DNA of 18,987 nt. Source: Mariniphaga sp. Its GTDB lineage: Bacteria > Bacteroidota > Bacteroidia > Bacteroidales > Prolixibacteraceae. Position numbers and translations under genes: made by a program. The notes under the pieces are model-generated. The model saw nothing but the letters and a program-made list of their open reading frames with translations. It had not been told where the DNA came from and did no database searches. The stretch spans positions 1 to 18,987 of the forward strand of contig JABMQB010000554.1 in NCBI GenBank assembly GCA_013203525.1, written 5' to 3'. This document shows, one piece after another, positions 15,207 through 18,987 of the stretch; the first letter of the stretch is position 1; each line of letters opens with the position of its first letter.

Positions 15207-17273
15207 ATGAAAAACTTGTTGTCGATCTTAATTTCTATCTTATTGACTACCCATGTATATTCACAAAGTATAACTTTTAGTTTTGCTGGTAAAAATGCAA
15301 TAACCAATAGCGCACTGGCTGTTGATAAGATTCATATTTTCAACCAAACTAATGGAACAGATACTATTGTTAATGGTAATACTTTTTCTATTCTCACCAC
15401 CTCAGTTGATATTACTGAAATTAATGATAATATTATTACTTACCCAAATCCCTTTTATAAAGAGTTAACTATTGGATTTAATTCAAAATTTAATGAAAAG
15501 GTACAGGTTTCTGTTTTTACAATAGAAGGTAAAAAAATTTCAGGATGGGAAGGGGATATTGGAATAGGACACACAAAATACCTTTTTAAATCAGGCGTAG
15601 AAGGTTTGCTATTACTGAGTATTAATTCAGGTAACATTCAACTTCGCACTAAATTAATTTGTATGGAAAGAAGCAATTCTTCTGGGATTACAAGTTTAAC
15701 AAACAATTCGAACAGTATTAAATCAGCAAGAAGTTCAAATAGTGCATTTATATTCAGGCTTGGTGATGAGTTGAAATTTATTGGTTATTTGGGTTTTATT
15801 GAATCGGAAGAAATTATTGATTCACCAACCGGAAATTCAAGCTACACTTTAGTTTTTGATGTAACAGAATATATCCCAGCAGCAGACTTTAATCTGCCAA
15901 ATACAAATATAAATAAAGGTAGTATCGTAAATTTCTCAGATATTTCAACGAATTCTCCTTCAAGTTGGAATTGGAATTTCGGAGATGAGGGGACAAGTAC
16001 TTTACAAAACCCTTCACATATCTATTTGATTCCGGGCACCTATGATGTTAGTCTAACAGCCAGTAATAGTTATGGTTCAGATACAGAAACTAAATTAAAT
16101 TATATTACTGTAAATTCTTTAAAACCAAAAGCAGAATTTATGGCTTTTGTAACAACTGTAAGCATAGGCGAGAGTATAAGTTTTTATGACCAGTCAACCA
16201 ATTCACCAACAAGATGGAAATGGGATTTTGGGGATGGTAACGCTGGTTTTATTCAAAATCCAAACCATTTATATAACCAGTCAGGATTGTATACGGTCAC
16301 ACTAATTGCAGAAAATAGCTTTGGATCAGATACAATAATAAAATCAGATTACATTGAAGTTATAGAGGAGCCTGCTTTGTCAGTAACACCTGTTAGCCTG
16401 GATTTTGGCATTTTAACAACCCAGTTGCCGTTTGACATCCAAAACAGCGGTACCGGTACATTAACCTGGTCTATAATGGAAGAAATAAGTTGGCTGGTAT
16501 TAAGCCCTGTTTCAGGTGAAACAACCATTGAAACCGACCAGGTATCGGTTGACATTAACAGAGCCGGTTTAGCACCGGGGAATTACTCGGATACAATTAC
16601 CATAACCAGCAATGGTGGAAACCAGGATGTTGAGGTTTTAATGGAAGTAGTAGAATTATCAGGTATATTTATTGATTCCCGGGATAATTATGAATACAAT
16701 TGGATACGAATTGGTAGCCAGATATGGATGGCTGAAAACTTGGTATACCTTCCCAGTGTAAGCCCGCCTTCAGGTGAATCTTATGCTGATCCTTTCTATT
16801 ATATTTATGATTATAGTGGTATTGATGTAGCTGCTGCAAAAGCAACTGATAATTATACTATCTACGGCGCATTATATAACTGGCCGGCAGCTTTAACTGC
16901 TTGTCCAGGTGGGTGGCATTTACCAACGGATGCTGAATGGAAACAAATGGAAATGTTTATTGGCATGAGTCAAAGCGATGCAGATGACATTGGTTGGCGT
17001 GGTACCGATGAAGGTACTCTATTAAAAGCTATCAGTGGCTGGTTTAATAATGGAAATGGCACCGATGATTATGGCTTTTCTGGCCTTCCGGGCGGCTACC
17101 GCACCAGCGATGGTAATTTCAGCAGCATAGGTAGCCTTGGTCTTTGGTGGAGTGCCACTGAGAATAGTAGTGATCAAGCCTGGTACCGGAGCCTGTATTT
17201 CGATTACTTTAATTTCAACAGGAACTACTACAATAAAGAAGGCGGATTTAGTGTTCGTTGCGTAAGGGATTAA
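15207..17273 (+). CDS. Secreted PKD/BACON/FISUMP surface protein with a DGR-type variable C-terminus
   Basis: 688 residues. A signal peptide (MKNLLSILISILLTTHVYSQ) is followed by a short beta region, then a T9SS-sorting-like module at about 74-152 (IITYPNPFYKELTIGFN ... FKSGVEGLLLLSINSG), unusual because it is not C-terminal. PKD domains lie at 225-303 (WNWNFGDEGTS) and 307-386 (WKWDFGDGNAG), each ending 'SFGSDT/SYGSDT'. A BACON-like domain spans about 389-483 (LSVTPVSLDFG). The Fibrobacter-type paralogous (FISUMP) C-type-lectin-like domain covers 486-688 (WIRIGSQIWMAENL, YNWPAALTACPGGWHLPTDAEW, GFSGLPGGYRTSDG, WWSATENSS, GFSVRCVRD). The last ~30 residues have the composition expected of a diversity-generating-retroelement variable region. 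It is probably a cell-surface binding protein whose ligand specificity is diversified. A HAD-gene remnant and a conserved leader precede it; a hairpin and an avd-like remnant follow. Confidence 0.9.
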   Translation: MKNLLSILISILLTTHVYSQSITFSFAGKNAITNSALAVDKIHIFNQTNGTDTIVNGNTFSILTTSVDITEINDNIITYPNPFYKELTIGFNSKFNEKVQVSVFTIEGKKISGWEGDIGIGHTKYLFKSGVEGLLLLSINSGNIQLRTKLICMERSNSSGITSLTNNSNSIKSARSSNSAFIFRLGDELKFIGYLGFIESEEIIDSPTGNSSYTLVFDVTEYIPAADFNLPNTNINKGSIVNFSDISTNSPSSWNWNFGDEGTSTLQNPSHIYLIPGTYDVSLTASNSYGSDTETKLNYITVNSLKPKAEFMAFVTTVSIGESISFYDQSTNSPTRWKWDFGDGNAGFIQNPNHLYNQSGLYTVTLIAENSFGSDTIIKSDYIEVIEEPALSVTPVSLDFGILTTQLPFDIQNSGTGTLTWSIMEEISWLVLSPVSGETTIETDQVSVDINRAGLAPGNYSDTITITSNGGNQDVEVLMEVVELSGIFIDSRDNYEYNWIRIGSQIWMAENLVYLPSVSPPSGESYADPFYYIYDYSGIDVAAAKATDNYTIYGALYNWPAALTACPGGWHLPTDAEWKQMEMFIGMSQSDADDIGWRGTDEGTLLKAISGWFNNGNGTDDYGFSGLPGGYRTSDGNFSSIGSLGLWWSATENSSDQAWYRSLYFDYFNFNRNYYNKEGGFSVRCVRD
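17150..17273 (+). other. Candidate DGR variable region (VR) in the C-type-lectin-like domain
   Basis: Codons 660-679 (17184-17243) read Y R S L Y F D Y F N F N R N Y Y N K E G. Fifteen of these 20 codons end in a pyrimidine and have only A, T or G in the first two positions, so each can arise from AAC or AAT by changing A alone. CGG, AGG, AAA and GAA similarly fit AGG and AAA templates. The segment just before (ENSSDQ) fits the same rule. It is followed by the invariant end GFSVRCVRD that ends FISUMP-type DGR targets. This is the expected mark of adenine-specific mutagenic retrohoming. The template repeat needed for proof is not in the window. Confidence 0.72.
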
Positions 17274-17307
17274 CGAGCGAAGCGAGGTTGGCTTGCCTAT
17301 TTGATTT

Positions 17308-17334
17308 ATTTAAGTCCGCGGAAGCGGATTAAAT
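17308..17334 (+). other. Hairpin with GGAA tetraloop downstream of the variable region
   Basis: Arms 17308-17319 and 17324-17334 form 11 base pairs with one bulged G (17314). The GC-rich top is TCCGC/GCGGA with loop GGAA. It begins 34 nt after the stop codon. DGR target genes carry a short GC-stem hairpin/cruciform with a purine-rich tetraloop just after the VR, which promotes retrohoming, and this element has that form and place. It lacks a proper U-run, so a terminator role is less likely but not excluded. Confidence 0.65.
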
Positions 17335-17344
17335 ATTATTTATT

Positions 17345-17523
17345 TTGGCATATTACAACGATTTACCGGTTTACAAAGCAACCTATGATTTGTTGTTTGA
17401 AATGTTCAGGTTTACAAAAAACTTTACCAAGGAATACAAATATACAGTTGGTGAAATTTTAATAAAGAATTACAAAACCGGGACTTAGATGAAGAAAGGA
17501 AATGGGTTGGTTTTAAAAGTTAA
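17345..17523 (+). pseudogene. avd: Degenerate avd (DGR accessory variability determinant) remnant
   Basis: The frame from TTG 17345 (open from 17333) encodes YYNDLPVYKATYDLLFEMF followed by RFTKNFTKEYKYTVGE, then ILIKNYKTGT and a stop at 17486-17488. The 'DLPVYK..YDLL...F..TK.F.kEYKYTvGE' pattern is the first-helix region of Avd, the pentameric four-helix-bundle partner of DGR reverse transcriptases. It is distinguished from the related S23/IVP proteins by YKYT.GE. Avd is normally about 110-125 residues, and here helices 2-4 are missing. A short frame ending RKWVGFKS and stopping at 17521-17523, in another phase, could be the leftover C-terminal tip ('..GGW.KS'), pointing to an internal deletion plus frameshift. 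There is no ATG. It lies between the VR gene and the HAD gene, the usual place for avd. Confidence 0.75.
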
Positions 17524-17535
17524 GCTCCTTCAAAT

Positions 17536-17982
17536 ATGAAAAAGTTAATCATTTTAGATTTGGATAACACCCTCATATACGCATCCGCAAAACCCAACCT
17601 ATCCACAAACATCCTGTTCCATTTTTCCATACATTTAACCGTTTATGAACGCCCATATGTCTACGAGTTCATCAAGAAATGTAAAATTAGTGGCGACATT
17701 TCTGTACACACAACCGCTGAATTAAAATATGCTCAAAGTATTTGTGAACATTTGGATATCCAACCCATAGAATTATTATCTCGTTCAGATTGTTTTATAT
17801 ACGGCGGTATGTATCACAAAATTGTTTCCGATTACTACCTTGATGTTTATGATTCCATTACAATTGTTGATGACCAACCTGAAGTATGGATTCTTAATAA
17901 TTGTGATAAATGTAGAATAATAGGTGTGCCTGCTTTTAAAGGTTGTGTGGATGATGATGCTTTATTGGGGATTGAATTATAG
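17536..17982 (+). CDS. FCP/SCP (NIF)-like HAD-superfamily phosphatase
   Basis: 148 residues. HAD motif I is LDLDNTL (Asp8, Asp10, Thr12). Motif II lies in SVHTTAELKYA (56-66; Thr59 or Thr60), like the 'TaS...YA' of FCP1/SCP. SRSDCFIYGGMYHKIVSDYY (82-101), with Lys95, matches the 'R..C....g.y.KdLs' segment of NLI-interacting-factor phosphatases. Motif III is TIVDDQPEVW (109-118; Asp112, Asp113). All catalytic positions are present, so an active phosphatase is expected. Eukaryotic relatives act on phosphoserine; the bacterial substrate is unknown. There is no signal peptide, so it is cytoplasmic. It starts 12 nt after the avd remnant and has a truncated paralogue at 14901-15086. Its association with DGR-type surface genes is unexplained. 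Confidence 0.88.
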   Translation: MKKLIILDLDNTLIYASAKPNLSTNILFHFSIHLTVYERPYVYEFIKKCKISGDISVHTTAELKYAQSICEHLDIQPIELLSRSDCFIYGGMYHKIVSDYYLDVYDSITIVDDQPEVWILNNCDKCRIIGVPAFKGCVDDDALLGIEL

Positions 17983-17986
17983 ATTG

Positions 17987-18032
17987 AGTGGTTTAGCTGG
18001 TTGATTCATTGAGGTTATAACCACTTAACCTC
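17987..18032 (+). promoter_or_regulatory. Overlapping alternative hairpins after the HAD gene
   Basis: Two 7-bp perfect stems interlock: AGTGGTT (17987-17993) with AACCACT (18019-18025), and GAGGTTA (18011-18017) with TAACCTC (18026-18032). The 5' arm of the second lies in the loop of the first, and with no linker between the 3' arms both are unlikely to form together. This gives an either/or fold just after the HAD stop and about 100 nt before the next start. It could be a terminator/antiterminator-like switch or simple repeats of GGTT/AACC. Confidence 0.35.
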
Positions 18033-18058
18033 TATCCATATATTATAGAACGCTGAAA

Positions 18059-18096
18059 TTTTTCATATATTTAAGCAAACCAAAATAGTATGTCCT
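18059..18096 (+). promoter_or_regulatory. Conserved leader element, copy B (upstream of the right-edge lipoprotein)
   Basis: This matches copy A (15138-15175) at 33 of 38 positions, in the same orientation and nearly the same distance from the ATG. Weaker similarity extends a few bases upstream (ACGC) and toward the start codon (TTAATTGACTAAC-like text), so the two genes probably share their promoter and 5' UTR by duplication. Confidence 0.6.
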
Positions 18097-18132
18097 GAAA
18101 TAGGAATTTTTAATTGACTAACTTATGGATTT

Positions 18133-18987
18133 ATGAAAAAATATATTGCAATTGTAACTTTGATATTAATATTTGGATTTTTTATTTCTTGTGAAAAAGA
18201 AAACCAGCCACCAATAATTCAAAGCATAACAGCCAGTCCACAATCGATTAAAACAGGAGAGACTACACAATTATCATGTGTGGCCACTGACCCAGAAGGT
18301 GATAACTTAACTTATTCTTGGTCTTCAATAAATGGTACATTTCCAAGTGGTACCAGCAGAAGTTCTGTTACTTGGAAAGCACCTGATAAATCTGGAATGA
18401 ATATTTCTGTTATTGTTAATGATGGACAAAATGTTGTTAATGGTACAGTAAACATAGAAATAATGCAAACTTCAGTTGTAGAAGGTTATGTTTACTATTC
18501 AGGAACTCTAATTCCTGTTCCTGGTGTAACTGTTAGTATTGATAAAGTTGGATATACTACACGTGAGTCAGGACATTACATATTACAAAATGTTTTAATT
18601 GGAAATCAAACAATCTCTGCTAAAAAATTAAATTTTGATAATTTTTCCCAAGTTTATAATGTTCAGAAAAGTAACAATACAATTAATATTGAAATGACCT
18701 CAGATAGATCTACCCATAACGTGTCGGGAAAAGTCTCAGATGAAGTTGGGAATAATTTATCAGGAGTAATTGTTTCTTTATTAAATCCTGATGGGAATGT
18801 ATCAAATTTAACTACATCATCAGATGCCACAGGTTTTTATCAACTACCCTCTGTGCCAGAGGGATCAAGGATAATTACATTTGAAAAGAAAGGGTATTTA
18901 TCATTTCAGGCTGCTGTTATTATTGCATATAGTGATTACCTGTATAATGCCAAATTAAAAGTAAAAGAATTGTTTGGTGAATTTACA
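18133..18987 (+). CDS. Surface lipoprotein with Ig/PKD-like and carboxypeptidase-regulatory-like domains (runs off right edge)
   Basis: 285 codons are visible, and the frame is open to the window end, so the gene is partial. The lipoprotein signal MKKYIAIVTLILIFGFFISC has Cys20. Residues about 25-110 form a PKD/Ig-like domain (ITASPQSIKTGETTQLSCVA, DPEGDNLTYSWSS). Two carboxypeptidase-regulatory-like (CarboxypepD_reg) beta-sandwiches follow, at about 113-190 (VEGYVYYSGTLIPVPGVTVS ... GHYILQNVLIGN) and 194-280 (VSGKVSDEVGNNLSGVIVSL ... GFYQLPSVPEGS). Domains of this kind act as stalks for surface proteins. Because it shares the leader and the preceding HAD gene with the 15207 gene, it may also end in a FISUMP lectin-like domain, but that part lies outside the window. 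ATG 18133 is supported by the signal peptide. Confidence 0.85.
   Translation, partial: MKKYIAIVTLILIFGFFISCEKENQPPIIQSITASPQSIKTGETTQLSCVATDPEGDNLTYSWSSINGTFPSGTSRSSVTWKAPDKSGMNISVIVNDGQNVVNGTVNIEIMQTSVVEGYVYYSGTLIPVPGVTVSIDKVGYTTRESGHYILQNVLIGNQTISAKKLNFDNFSQVYNVQKSNNTINIEMTSDRSTHNVSGKVSDEVGNNLSGVIVSLLNPDGNVSNLTTSSDATGFYQLPSVPEGSRIITFEKKGYLSFQAAVIIAYSDYLYNAKLKVKELFGEFT

Noticed and set aside
14733..18987. A DGR reverse transcriptase or template repeat near the variable gene
   Set aside because: No frame with RT motifs and no second copy of the GGATTTAGTGTTCG-type VR end was found by reading, so the DGR core is not claimed for this window.
1..18987. tRNA or rRNA genes, CRISPR arrays, insertion sequences
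   Set aside because: No cloverleaf-like GC blocks, regularly spaced repeats or transposase frames were seen.

Overview
The window comes from a low-GC member of the Bacteroidota, most likely a polysaccharide-degrading Bacteroidales/Marinilabiliales-type organism. The grounds are Bacteroidota-style lipoprotein signals, a type IX secretion (T9SS) sorting domain on a protease, GH106 and GH9 glycoside hydrolases without nearby SusC/SusD, and PKD and Fibrobacter-type paralogous (FISUMP) surface domains.

Left part (1-9465). A divergent M28-type peptidase runs off the left edge (minus strand). It is followed by a two-gene plus-strand operon: a GH106-like alpha-L-rhamnosidase and an unclassified six-hairpin glycosidase-like lipoprotein, joined by a 4-nt ATGA overlap. 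The lipoprotein signal of the GH106 gene is out of frame by one base at a run of eight T. Convergent to this is a minus-strand pair: a small lipoprotein with an SGGF motif that resembles emfourin-type M4 protease inhibitors, and a T9SS-exported thermolysin-like (M4) metalloprotease with beta-propeller, PKD and sorting domains.

Middle part (9466-14790). This holds a small two-TM membrane protein with a strong terminator, a remnant of a LuxR-type DNA-binding domain, a secreted GH9 hydrolase, and a Tat/lipoprotein sugar-phosphate isomerase-like TIM barrel. Long AT-rich spacers separate them.

Right part (14790-18987). This is the most interesting region. A 688-aa secreted protein (two PKD domains, a BACON-like domain, a C-terminal C-type-lectin-like FISUMP domain) ends in a tract with the composition expected of the variable region of a diversity-generating retroelement (DGR). 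The tract is rich in Asn/Tyr/Phe/Asp/Ser codons that differ from AAY codons only at A positions, followed by a constant 3' end. Just downstream are a hairpin with a GGAA tetraloop, as found after DGR variable regions, and a degenerate gene whose N-terminal part looks like the DGR accessory protein Avd. No reverse transcriptase or template repeat is visible, so the DGR core is either outside the window or acts in trans. A small FCP/SCP-like HAD phosphatase gene follows, then another surface lipoprotein that runs off the right edge. A 3' remnant of a paralogous HAD gene plus the same leader also precedes the 688-aa gene, so HAD end, leader and surface protein form a repeated cassette about 2.9 kb apart.
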